Shown here: one piece after another, positions 35,588 to 46,780 of the stretch
Numbering within the stretch: position 1 is the stretch's first letter
Layout of the letters: each line of letters begins with the position of its first letter
NCBI GenBank assembly: GCA_020466095.1
Contig: CM035806.1
Span: forward strand, 37,661,559 to 37,725,558
DNA: 64,000 nucleotides
From: Chlorops oryzae
Taxonomy: Eukaryota > Arthropoda > Insecta > Diptera > Chloropidae
Direction of reading: 5' to 3'
Made by a program: the position numbers and the translations under genes
Notes under the pieces: model-generated
Databases searched by the model: none
What the model was told of the DNA's origin: nothing
What the model saw: the letters and a program-made list of their open reading frames with translations, nothing else

Positions 35588-35737
35588 TAATAGAAATATA
35601 TTCGTTTAATCCAAATGAAACATTCATTGTATTCATTGCCTTAACGGATTCCAAATGAAAACTTTGCTTCAAAAAACTCCAAACAAACTTCGTTTAAAAC
35701 AAACTGACGATAAGCCCTTAACATAAGTATTTAGAAT

Positions 35738-37330
35738 TCATTTCGGAGTCATATTTCGGAGTCATTTTTCGGAGTCATATTTCGGAGTCATATTTCGGAG
35801 TCATATTTCGAAATCATACCCAAGTAGCAAAATAGGTCGAAAATTGGTAAATTCTTACCTATATTAGGTCAGAATATTTACTTGACCTAACCTAAATAGG
35901 TCGAAATTACGTCGATTCGACGTCGAGTCGACGTAAGTGGGGAATAGATTGGAAGTCGATTGGCGGTAATAATAGGTCATAATAGGGCATTTCGACTTCA
36001 AAGTCAGGGCGAAAAGAAGTCCGTTTACCTAATATTAGTCGAAAAGAAGTCGCAATGACCATTTTTCGACCTAATTGGACTTATGAGTAAAACGAAAGAG
36101 AACGTAAAAGGAAACGAAAAAAGTGAGAGAGAGAGAGTAACAAAGAAAGATATAAATACATAATATCTTACTCAGTCATTCCTATTACTCGAAAGCAGAA
36201 ATGAACGAGAGATTTTCTTCTTCGTGTGTCTTAAGAAATAAATAATAAATAAAATATGGACTTCATTAAAAATTATTTTGCGCTTAATAAGTCCCAAAAA
36301 CATATGCCCGCTGAGATTTTTCGTGAAAGTGTTCCTTCTACTTCTTCATTTTTAAGGGGCTTTCTCATTGATGGAAATTAAATAAATATTGCTTGAAAAA
36401 AATTGTTTTTCTTAAAGAAAAAACATATGCAGAAGAATAATTCTCAATTTGCCATTCGAAAAACATGGCGGAGCTCGACCTATTTTGACTTTAAAGTCAA
36501 ACCGACTATGAAGTCCAAAAATCAAGTCCGCTCGACTTTGAAGTCGAAGCATGCAACAAAATAAGTCAACTTTTGACCCTATTTCGCCCTATAAGTCAAA
36601 CGGACTTTAAAGTCGAATTTTAGTCAAAAAATTGGTCTGTTTGCCTTGAAAAATTACCTAATTTGGAATTCAAAGTTAAGTCAATTTTAAGTCACTCAAT
36701 AGGGAATTTTTTACCTATTTTCGACCAAAAATCGACTTGGAAGTCGAAGCGACTTTGAAGTCATGAAATAGGTAGAATAGAGGTAATTTGGACCTCCGAA
36801 ACGGACTTTTAAGTTAGGTCATATTTAAGGCCGGAAAATAGGTCAGAAATAGGGTATTTTCAACCAAAATAGGTCGATTCGACTTGCTGCTGGTCGAATT
36901 GCTCTATTTTGCTGCTTGGGTATTTCGGAGTCATATTTCGGAGTCATATTTCGGAGTCATATTTCGGAGTCATATTTCGGAGCCATATTTCGGAGTCATA
37001 TTTCGGAGCCCTATTTCGGAGCCATATTTCGGAGTCATATTTCGGAGTCATATTTCGGAGTCATATTTCGGAGTCATATTTCGGAGTCATATTTCGGAGT
37101 CATATTTCGGAGCATATTTCGGAGTCATATTTCGGAGTCATATTTCGGAGTCATATTTCGGAGTCATATTTCGGAGTCATATTTCGGAGTCATATTTCGG
37201 AGTCATATTTCGGAGTCATATTTCGGAGTCATATTTCGGAGACATATTTCGGAGTCATATTTCGGAGTCATATTTCGAAATCATTTCGCAGGCATATTTC
37301 GAAATCATTTCGCAGGCATATTTCGGAGTC
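35738..37330 (+). repeat. 13-bp satellite array, split by an insertion
   Basis: The tandem unit is ATTTCGGAGTCAT. About six units lie at 35738-35818 and about 31 at 36921-37330; the gap is the TIR element at 35819-36920. Because 13 is not a multiple of three, all three plus frames stay open through the array. Each encodes a 13-residue repeat of the ISESYFGVIFRSH type. These frames (about 36884-37424) are not proteins. Flanking words (GAGTCCGAAGT, GAGTCCAAAATG) resemble the element at 39957-40556, from which the unit may derive. Confidence 0.9.
35819..36920. mobile_element. TA-flanked TIR element with CCCAAG ends, 1102 bp
   Basis: The ends CCCAAGTAGCAAAATAG and CCCAAGCAGCAAAATAG (reverse complement) differ at one base. 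TA is duplicated outside (35817-35818, 36921-36922), and the flanks rejoin as a satellite unit. The interior is dominated by AGGTCGA, GACTTCAAAGTCG and GACTTTGAAGTCGAAG words in both orientations. No transposase frame was found. A (GA)n patch and a unique AT-rich core lie at about 36080-36460. Confidence 0.8.
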
Positions 37331-38675
37331 TTATATCTTGGATATATTCGAATATGAGTCCGAAGTAAATCCAAAATACATATTTCAAAAACATAAAACT
37401 CCAAAATATGAGTCCAAAATGTAAATTGTACCTATATATGTAGGTATAACAATCAACAAAAAGAAGGGTGGTTTCCTACTTCGAACCAGAACTCCTAAAT
37501 GACTCATTGACGAACCAAAGAGAAACTGGGTACCTATGGCCTGCTTGGCATTCACACATGTGAGGCCAAATTGATTTGAAATGGAGCTTACATCGAATTC
37601 CAATTGAGGTTCAACATTGCGGAGAGAATTTTCCATAAGCAACGACAACGATTACAATTTTCAAGAATAATCTAAGGCCGGTAAATTTATCGCTAGCGCG
37701 CTCGCTTGGCTCTGTTAAATTAAATCACTGAAATTGTCAAATAAAGCAAATAAAATGGAATTTATTAAACTGATTGGCAATAACTGCAAATAACCAAAGG
37801 CCGTAACAAGAAAACGAAAAGAAGAAGGAGAAGGCGAAGGAGCCGCATAGATCCGCTAGGACAGAGATGGATACGACCATGGTAACAGAGACGGCGAGAA
37901 CGAGAACAATGTACTACAATATCGCGTAACGTTTTCAAGGTCCACAATGCCAACGCCACCGCACACTCTATCCGAAACTCATCAACTCGATGGTCTTTTC
38001 TGATTAAATCCAATGGTCAACACCTGCTAAATATACAGAAGCAGACGATCGTGGAATACGAGGAGAGGCATGATCGAACGAAAGAACAAACGGACGATCC
38101 TACGAATGCCAGCACCGACCGACAATTCATCGGAAGGTAGGTACGTACGTAAGAGGAATGCTAGGGATTATGCTTCCTTGTAGCGCATACGCCCCGTGGC
38201 CATCATTTTAACTCATTCACCGAAATGATTTACATGGCTGCAAGGCTTTAACCCAGTTGTTGTTGTTATCGTTGTGTGGTTGTTGTTTGCCAGGCCATGC
38301 CATTCCAAGCCGACAACGATGCCGACTCCAATATTCCAAAGTGCTGCATAAATCAAAGAAATGGCTTTGGGGGAATACGATCTTCAACATTTATACGTAC
38401 ACATATACCATATCCATACTTATGTATGTAAGTATATAAAAAGAATCGCGAATGCGCTATAACCACTGGATGAGCCCATTTAACCGTGGCTGTTCCATAT
38501 ACAAGGAACAAGGAATGATTTGATGACGTTTGATGGCTTAATCAAAACTCTCAAACGTTAAAAAGTGAAAAGTGTTTCTTTTTTTTCCGTACAGAGAAAA
38601 ACGACAATTTCTTTATCTTTATCGCTCTCTTTGTCTCTCTTTCTCTGTCCATATACATTCATATAGATCTCTATT
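37331..38675. other. unannotated sequence
   Basis: No gene is defended. The first 100 bases keep GAGTC/CCAAAATATGAGTCC words related to the satellite. Confidence 0.35.
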
Positions 38676-38800
38676 CCCAGCAAACATTTTTGGATTGCTC
38701 CGAAGTATGAGTCTGAAATATATAGAAAATGAGATGCTCATATTTATGAGTCCGAAATGAGTCAGAATGAGTCGAAAATTAGAGGCTCATATTTCGGGAT
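38676..38800 (+). mobile_element. fragment of a CCCAGCAAACA-ended element
   Basis: It starts CCCAGCAAACATTTTTGGA, then carries CCGAAGTATGAGTC, GAGTCCGAAATGAGTC and GCTCATATTTCGGG. These match the words in 39957-40556 and the 13-bp satellite. The right end is not found. Confidence 0.55.
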
Positions 38801-39078
38801 CCGATATTATGTCGGTGTCGGCGGTGAACAAGTCCACGCGTTCTTCAGAGCGTACGCCTCGGTGAAATGCTCAGCATGACAGTGTCAGCGAGGTGGAGCG
38901 AAAAAGTCATGCCCGATTGTCATTTCCATTTTGAACTCGGCTTGCTGGAATCTCATTAGCTGCTTAATTTTAAATAGGATTTTCGAACAATTCGACGATC
39001 CCTGGCCGAGCCAAACAATAATTGTAAAAGCAAAAAGATTTTTAGAAAACTTCGAAACACACGAAAAAAAACCAAGGA

Positions 39079-39231
<153 letters not shown>

Positions 39232-39956
39232 ATCGTGTTTTCTGCACTCAGAAAAGAGACCTTATATACAATGTTACTTTACTTTTGTTCGAGCGTGGTC
39301 GTTTTGTAGAGTAGTTAAACGCCTACCCTCACAACACCAGGTAATCGGGGTAGTGTGGTCTTCATGTGGTTCTCTGCCTACAATCTCGTGTACTTTGTAA
39401 GCTATAAGGAGAAAGTTAGAATTCAATCTCGTATACTTTGTTGGCGGTAGACACTGTTGGCTGCTGGGTACATTATTTTTGTCTTCTCTCCCTCTGTCTC
39501 TCAATATCACTCATCCTCAATATCACTCCCGCTCAGCATCACTTGCTTATGTTAAATAAGCACTTTTTAAGTGAGTGATTGATTTCGTCCGGGCTAAGAT
39601 ATTTTCAATGGCCTTACACAGGTTCCATAGACTGCGCCCCGAATCGTTTATCTTGAATGTTCATCAAAACTTTATTTAATTGTGGCTATAGTTTTATTTT
39701 TTTTTTTTCTTCTTATGTGACCTCACCGTGCAATTTGCGTACTTTAACCTCATGTACAGTGAGAATTCCTATTACCGACAATTTTCATAGGAGGACAATT
39801 CTAAACGAAAAGATCTCTTCGTTTAACTTTTTATTTCTTCCCGTTAAATTGAAATGTTAATCTGTTTATAAGAAAACGATCATACTCAGATCGGAGTTAC
39901 TTTCCAGTTCGCATACTTACATAAAAACAGATATGTGCACAAAATTCATACTCCTT

Positions 39957-40556
39957 CCAGCAAACATTTTCGGAGTGTTCAGAGTTCGAAATTTTTACTA
40001 CTTTTAAAGTTCCCATATGTTATGACTCAGCCTTGAGTCCAAAGTAGAAATTAAGTCCGGTATTCAATCCGAAATTAGTAAAGAATTTGACAATTGAAGT
40101 ATGACTCCATAATGATTCCGAAGTTTTTACAACACATAAGGATCGATTGTATGTCGTAAAATTCGATTGCAAATGAGTCCAAAATATATCAATAAAAAAA
40201 AAGTCCGGAAAATCTAGAAAATATGAGTCGGAAATGAGTTTTTTTTTTTAAATACATAACTATATGGTCCAGGAATATAAGTGAAAAATTTCTTAAGCGG
40301 ACACCTGCGCGACCAAAAACTATGTCCGCTCAACAGAGGTGTCCACTTAAGAGGAAACTATTTGAGAACCAGGAAGACTACAGCATTCCCGAAAAGTATC
40401 CGTTCAAGAAGGGTGTCCGCTTAAGAGGAGTTTCCTCAAGGCGAGAGTACACTGTAGGTATATATAAGAAATGAAAATATAAGTGGGACTCATACATACT
40501 CGTACTTCAAAGTAAGGACTCACAAATGATTCATTTAGGACTCCAAATGTTTGCTT
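39957..40556. mobile_element. CCAGCAAACA-ended TIR element carrying a nested MITE
   Basis: The left end is CCAGCAAACATTTTCGGAGTG; the right end, reverse-complemented, is AGCAAACATTTGGAGTCC. The interior reiterates GAGTC-type words: GAGTCCAAAGTAG, GAGTCCAAAATAT, GAGTCGGAAATGAG, GTGGGACTCATAC. A pogo-like MITE sits inside at about 40278-40454. The outermost bases have decayed, so the TA duplication is not certain. Confidence 0.6.
40278..40454. mobile_element. pogo/Tigger-like MITE nested in an older element
   Basis: Reverse-complemented, it starts CAGTGTACTCTCGCCTTGAG and matches the MITE at 6904-7079 along its length (TTAAGCGGACACC, AGGTGTCCACTTAAGAGG, GGAAACTATTTGAGA). TA follows at 40455-40456. 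The other end is degenerate, so the start is approximate. Confidence 0.7.
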
Positions 40557-41508
40557 TATATTAATACCTATTAATTAAAGAACACGCGTTTCGAGGTGTT
40601 TTTCTTGATGCCGAATGTGTTTTAATGCCTTAATTGAAACCATTAAATCCACAAATAAAATCCATTCAAGATGATCGCTCGAAATGCACTCGAGTTGAAA
40701 TCTATAATTTCTGCAAATCATGTGCACTTAAAAGCTCAATTTGAGGGGCCTAATAGAACTTAACTCGATGCTTTAAATGGAGCCTCGAGTACAGCAATCG
40801 AGAGATAGAGGCAAATCAATTTCAACTGGGAGACGATAAAATCCGATTCGCCATGCCACGCTAAAGAGGGGGCCACAACTTGCCCAGCCGCAGCAAATGA
40901 AGATTTCAGGAAAACTTTCAAAAACGATCGAAGGAAACAGAGAAGCAAAAAAAAATTAACAGAAGAGGATAAAAATAAAATTGAAAAATAAAAATGAAAA
41001 ATAATAAAATAAAAATAAAAATGAAAAATAAAGAAATGAAAAATATACAAATCGTCGAATGAGATCTACAAACAATGCAGACAGACACATTTCGCTGATG
41101 CATCCGGCCGATGCAGACAGACAGACGTGAGCATTTTTTTTATTTCGACAGAATCAATTGAAATTGGTTCGCTTTTGATATGCTGAGCTAACAACCATCC
41201 TAATGTGATCCCCTTGCATTATAGAAAACATCCCGTTCAACCAGTTAGTGATCCCCTCGACATGGCGTGGCTTAGTGTGGCTGGTGGCTGGCAGCGCGGG
41301 ATTGCATCATTGCATGCTACTCCAGTTCTACTTCTATTAGGCTTTATTTATGCCGCGCTCAAGTGTCTCATTTTATTCGATTGTTGTATATTTTTTATTA
41401 TTATTTTTTTTTTTTTTTTGTTCCTCTTCCTTCTTGCGAGAGATACGTACATATGTCGTCTTTGGATCGGTTAACTGAATTCTTGAAACTGCCGTTCCAA
41501 AAATCTTG
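40557..41508. other. unannotated sequence
   Basis: No gene is supported. An AAAAATAAAAATG-rich tract lies at 40969-41040. Confidence 0.4.
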
Positions 41509-41978
41509 TTCGGCTCAGCTCGGCTCGGCTTGGTCCGGCTCGGCTCGGCTTGGCTCGGTCCGACTCTGGCACATGATGTTGGACACACACAAAACATCGA
41601 ACGAGCCAAATAGCCTTCGTACGTAACGCTATCAGGTTGTGATTTGCTAACCAAATGTCAGAAACCCACATGCGGAGGAGCTGGACTGGATACTGGGTAC
41701 ATGATGCCGCTGCCATTGCCGTTGCATGCGTCAAGCCGAATGGCCAAGCGGTGCAGATAATTGCAAAACGGTTTCATCCACATTCGGCTTCAGTTGCCCC
41801 CTCAGTTGTTGCAGTCATCCCATTTGGTTTTTTTGCGTATTCCTGTTCCTGTCAACTCTTTACAATGCCATCCAACCCAATCTGCTCCAGTAACGACCCA
41901 ATGCTACGCGACGCGACGCGACGCACGCGACGCGATGCGATCCGTTCGGTTTGGTTCGGTTCGGCTCGGTTCGGTTCG
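41509..41978. repeat. CGGCT pentamer runs flanking unique sequence
   Basis: A CGGCT/TGGCT pentamer run lies at 41509-41572. A second mixed run lies at 41905-41978, made of ACGCG units, then TTCGG/GTTCGG units. The roughly 330 bases between are unique. Confidence 0.75.
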
Positions 41979-43207
41979 TTCATTCGTTGTCCATCGTAAC
42001 ATTACTTTTTATTGATTCGTGCCGATCCAGTTTGCATTTAGTTTAAGCTTCAAATTGAAATTCCTTTTTCGTTTTTCTTAGCACACGCCTCTCCCCTCCC
42101 CCACGCAAACTTCCACCTTGTGCTCTCCTTATCTCGAAATTTCCACATGAATTTCCTGTTGCTTTAGCATAAAACAAATTTGTACATTTCCATAGAGTCA
42201 CCTTCGTCCAACTTTTCCAGCTTTTCGTGCATTTCGCAATTTCGTTTTTATTGCATTTTAAATTAATTTCGTTGGATTCTTCTGGCTCGGGAAATTGTCA
42301 TCAGCGTTCGTTCATAAAAGTACAAAGTTTAAATGGATTATATTTTGGCTGTCCTCTTTGCCATCTGAGCACCTAATCGCGCCATGGGCCACAGGGCCGA
42401 ATTGAAAGATTGCTTTGTTAAATCCAATCCATGAACAAACTTTTTAACCATGGTCAAATCTTCTTATCTCGAAAGTCATGGATTTTTTTAAAATTTAATT
42501 CGGATCCATTCCAGTTCATATTTGATGACTTATTGAGGTGCCTAAATAAGCACGCAAAGAAATAATTCGTTCAACGCAAACGAAAAAAGGGCCAACTGAA
42601 AACTTCGTTTGAAAGTTTCAGTTGTTTTAAATGAAGGATTTCGTTTGTTTCAAATAACGTAGTTCGTTTACTCTAAAGAAAAATCCTCATACATGATATA
42701 CATGTATATCGTGGATTTGAGGGTTAATACATATTGTATATTATATGGGCTGGCATTAAAACATTTCCTTCTTGATGCGTTGCTAACGAGTGGTTAAACC
42801 GCCACTGACTCGGTCGCCATATTCTCATTTGTGATAACAGGATCTGCCGCAGTAAGGCTGAGGTTGACATTAATCTGGAGCGGATGTAAGAGACGCATGC
42901 CAGACCATAGACCCCCGACAATTCACATTACCCGAAAAGGTTGCGAGAAAATTTCCTGAGAACTTTTGATCAACCAAATAAAGTTTTAAATTATTATTGG
43001 GCTTATTATCTCAACTTTGTTGGTATTAATTGAACAGAGTTAAGAAGTTTACATCGGCTAATCCGATTGCACACAACGGGCCACCCATTTCACGAAATTT
43101 TCAAATCTTGAAAACAATATTTTTTTTTTTAAAGTTATTCAACGCAATTGACCTCTCCTAAAATTTCAGAGAAAAATTCGAAAAATTGCAAAAGTTATTA
43201 ACATTAT
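41979..43207. other. unannotated sequence
   Basis: No gene recognised. A patch at 42560-42675 reuses TTCGTTTG / CAAACGAA words, as does 35595-35710. Confidence 0.35.
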
Positions 43208-43324
43208 ACCCCCTTATTCATAATCAAATTTAAAATTTAAAACATTGTTTAAATGTCAAATTTCCATACAAAAACTGAATTTAAACAATGTTTTAAAGCT
43301 AAAATTTGATTATGAATAAGGGGT
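43208..43324. mobile_element. short hairpin MITE, about 117 bp
   Basis: Nearly the whole element is two inverted arms starting CCCCTTATTCATAATCAAA and meeting at a short centre near TCCATACAAAAA. TA-rich flanks prevent a firm target duplication. No coding capacity. Confidence 0.75.
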
Positions 43325-43840
43325 TTAGTATATTTGATACTTTTTTTTCTTTCAAATATTTATATCACGTAAACGAAGCATTTTCATTAAATTTCACCTT
43401 ATAATAATTGTTCAAAATTTGATGAATTTTACATAAAAAGTATATAAAAAAAATACCAGAAAAATTTTTTTCCATAAAAAAAATTATTTTTTATAAACAA
43501 ATTGAGTTTTATCGATTTTCTCAATGTTCTAATGAAAAAAATTGTAGTGGGATACGTTCGTATAAGAATTTCGAATAATAAACAAGACAAAAAATCCCCG
43601 ATTCTCTTTTGACTAAAGGTCTATGCATATTTTTGTGACCCTACTCCTACCTTTAGCCCTTAATAAAGTACGTTTTCACGCCATTTCTGAGAAATCGAGA
43701 TCACTGCCGACCGCCCTTGGTTTTGGAGGTCGTTCGGGATATCATCTACAGGAGCGGTGCATCAATATTTTTAACCCTTCTAAAGATTTTTTTTTTTTTA
43801 TACTACACATAAGTTTTGATCATCGGATAGACGAACGTAC

Positions 43841-44010
43841 CCTGCAGTAAATAGGAGCGGTTCTGGGTTGACCGCGGGTCGGTCCTAAAGGGGTCAGGAC
43901 CGGTCGCCTTTCTATACATTGAACTCACCTCTTTTAAAATGGGGCTGTCATTGAAGAACAACCGATCCCTTTTTGAAGCGTGTGGGGGGTGGTTGCGGGT
44001 GAGTCCCTTT
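43841..44010 (+). repeat. dispersed repeat Y, copy 1
   Basis: It begins CCTGCAGTAAATAGGAGCG and contains CACCTCTTTTAAAATGGGGC then CTGTCATTGAAGA. The same order occurs at 46553-46780, so these are diverged copies of one interspersed sequence. Type unknown. Confidence 0.55.
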
Positions 44011-44171
44011 GTCTGAATCCATCCAATTACGCTCATTTCGGGACTAGACGAGGGCGAATCCGATAGAGTCTAACTCTATATATCTATAAGGGTTGGAAGC
44101 TATGAGAAACAAACAAAACACAAAATGCTCTTCATCGATTCGATGAAAAACATCCATCCAGCGTTCATTTA

Positions 44172-44600
44172 GGGGCTGTTTCCACTATAGCCGCATCTTG
44201 CATTTTTCAGCATTTTGGCAAGATGTGAAAAGATGCCGTCTGAATATACATGCACTTATTGTTGCATGCTGAACCGCATCTTCTTCGCATCTTTCAAAGA
44301 TGCCAAAAATATGCGATATTTTTCCGATTATCTATCGATTTTAACAGCACATATCTATTGAAACATATGTGAATAACCAGCATTTCATTAATTTTCAGCA
44401 GGAATGGCGGTGGAAACCAAGAAGAAATGTAAGAAAACAATGAAGGCGAGCGAGTGTGCTGGACATGCGCATATCCATTGTAAACAAAAATCAGATGATT
44501 TGAAAGATACTACATGCAAAATGCTAGTGGAAACACCAATCTCAAAAATTCGCATCTTGAAGATGCGAAAGCAAGATGCGGCTATAGTGGAAACGGCCTC
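44172..44600. mobile_element. Harbinger/Tourist-like MITE, 429 bp
   Basis: The ends GGGGCTGTTTCCACTATAGC and GAGGCCGTTTCCACTATAGC (reverse complement) both run on into CGCATCTTGC. TTA precedes the left end; the right flank reads GTA, so the duplication is decayed. Interior words are GATGCG, CATCTTGC and GCATCTTTCAAAGATGCC. The outer TIR matches the MITE at 1474-1806, but the subterminal word differs (CATCTTGC versus CATTTAGC). Confidence 0.65.
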
Positions 44601-45763
44601 GTATCGACGCGCTATTGTATTCTCGAAAGTTGGCTGCAGTATCCTTAACAACTTGCCATATATGGCAACTATAGTTGGTTTATTAAGAATCTACAATTTA
44701 ATTTTGACCCTTGTGGCCGCTCTCGAAACAATGTGCGGCACTATGAGAGAAGAAATAATTTCTTTTTCTATAAATGTTAGTTGTACAACCTTTTTTTTTA
44801 AGTTAAAAATCATCAAACCCGACCACCAAAGATCCGCGTATATATTTACTTATGCAAAATAGCTTTCGTCTCGAATAACAGTTATATCAATATCTATTTT
44901 TTTTTTCTCTTTGTTATTAATGCGAATTAAGCCACTCAAAGCAATTCCCACCTAACAACTTATTCTTGACACGAGGAGAATGTTTATTTTTTTATTTTTT
45001 TTAAATTTTTTTATATTTCTACTCCTCTCTGAATGCTGGCAATTGTGTAAAAAGAATCGCTAAACATCGGTTTCGAGTATCGCGGCACTAAAAGACGCAA
45101 TATTAGCATCCATAACAACAATAAATGGTAACAGCAAACAACCGATCCGGGACAACATCTGCGAATCAGCATTTTTTTCTCGCTATCTTTTCACTGTGGA
45201 CATCGGACTGATTGTTGCTGTCTGTGTCTTGTACTTCCAATGTTGCTAGACAATTTTCAGTTTCTTTTTTTTTTTTTTGCTCTTTTTCCTTGCGATTTTT
45301 ACTTATTTTTAATGGGTTTTCGTTGTGTGGCTGTGTTTCTGCTATTGTGTCTTTGTCCATCGCATCGCATCGCATAGCATCGCATCTCACCGAAACGTAT
45401 CTAATCTGGCATATCGAAACAAAATCTTTTTATTTCCTGCTCAGCATTTTGTTTTTTTCTGTAGCGCCAGCAATAAATCCATTTGCCGGAGACTGTAAGC
45501 CGGCTCTGATGGACGGAAAGTGATGCTCGTGCCTTAACAGGTGCGCGTCTTTTTCGTTGGCTGGACAATTTGTGTAACCACAAGGTGCGGACAACATAAA
45601 TTAAATGCGCAAGAAAGAAAAAAGTACTCTCTGCTTAAAATATCTGATTATGCAACACATATGTATCTATTGCATATACATATGAGTTCGAAATATTTTA
45701 GGTATATGGGCCTCAGAAATATAGGCGAAGAAATTGCCGAAGGCAGCGTCAATGGATAAACGC
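44601..45763. other. unannotated sequence
   Basis: No gene. A CGCAT pentamer run lies at about 45358-45385. Confidence 0.4.
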
Positions 45764-45771
45764 ATGACACA

Positions 45772-46192
45772 CAGGGGCGGACTGGGCCTACGGGCAACCG
45801 GGAAAATTCCCGGGGGCGGGTGGGCCCCCAGCGCGCTGTGCTATTTAGCTGTTAGGTTTTCTTTTTTTCTTAGGTAAAAGGGCGTGGCTCTGGGATAGCG
45901 TAGGGGATGCGTGCTATGCTCTTGATCCCAGGGTCCGAGGTTCGATTCCCGGCACAGGCGAAACGGAGTGTAGTGTTCCAAGCCTAGCACTGGTTTTTCA
46001 AAAATCGCATGTTAGGGGCACCCTACATAATAAGACATATACTTTCACACAAACACAAGAAAACCTCCATGGTATCACAATGGGCCGATTAACGGCCTAA
46101 GTGGCAGCCACTTCAACCTACCAACCTACCTAGGTAACAGGGCCAAATTTTTCAAACGCCCGGTGGGCCCTTTGACCCCCAGTCCGCCGCTG
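45772..46192. mobile_element. hAT MITE with exact 8-bp duplication, containing a SINE
   Basis: The ends CAGGGGCGGACTGGG and CAGCGGCGGACTGGG are inverted and differ at one base. The octamer ATGACACA is repeated exactly outside (45764-45771, 46193-46200). Subterminal boxes include ATTCCCGGGGGCGGG and CCGGTGGGCCC. The SINE at 45884-46130 interrupts it; without SINE and duplication the MITE is about 161 bp. Confidence 0.92.
45884..46130 (+). mobile_element. tRNA-derived SINE nested in a hAT MITE
   Basis: A tRNA-like head at about 45884-45960 has the B box GGTTCGATTCCCGGC. The body ends GTGGCAGCCACTTCAACCTA then CCAACCTACC. Direct 13-bp repeats (TAGGTAAAAGGGC at 45871-45883, TAGGTAACAGGGC at 46131-46143, one mismatch) mark the insertion, as expected for LINE-driven integration. 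The tail matches the SINE at 11229-11440 while the tRNA heads differ. Confidence 0.85.
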
Positions 46193-46200
46193 ATGACACA

Positions 46201-46552
46201 TCATTGAAATTCAAATACTTATACAGGCATGTGCTAGAATCCGAAAGTTGACGGAATCGGAAATTAATTCAACTGAAATTTCCCATATGTATTTCCTAGA
46301 CAATCGGATAAAATAGGGATCTGTGCAATTAAGAACCAATGGAAGTTCCGACCCAAAACCAAAACCCACAAAATCTGTAAATTCTGTATAAATTTTTGGT
46401 CGATTTCAAAACCGATTCTGTCGGCTTTCGGATTCTGGCACATGCCTTATTAAATCAGAAACACCCGTGGACCCACCCAATGACATTTACTACAGGCATT
46501 CCATTTAGTCATGAAGATGACATTCTCTATTGAAAGACCTCCTTCAAACATC
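46201..46552. other. unannotated sequence
   Basis: Nothing recognisable. A pair GAATCCGAAAG (46229) and CTTTCGGATTCTGGCACATG (46424) is inverted and may mark another small element. Confidence 0.35.
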
Positions 46553-46780
46553 CCTGCAGTAATATGGAGTGACCCAAGTGCAGCCTTCGGTCAGTGCTTC
46601 AGGTTACCGGTACTAGTCCCCTCATAATTCCACTTCTAATGCATTCAACTGACCTTTTTAACATGGGCCTGTCATTGGAGAGGGACTAGTCCGCAAAACG
46701 GCTGACCATAGGTCAGTTCTTTTTGGGTCAATTGTCGCAATTTTGTCTGGATTTAGCATAGTCAAATAAGGAAAAATACC
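46553..46780 (+). repeat. dispersed repeat Y, copy 2
   Basis: It begins CCTGCAGTAATATGGAGTG and contains GACCTTTTTAACATGGGC then CTGTCATTGGAGA, parallel to 43841-44010. Diverged and of unknown type. Confidence 0.5.

Noticed and set aside
44404..44862. 152-codon open frame on plus
   Set aside because: Its first 65 codons lie inside the Harbinger-like MITE at 44172-44600 and the rest matches nothing. It is probably chance.
45884..45960. Functional tRNA gene
   Set aside because: It has A- and B-box-like sequence but no convincing cloverleaf by eye. It continues into a SINE body with insertion-site duplications.
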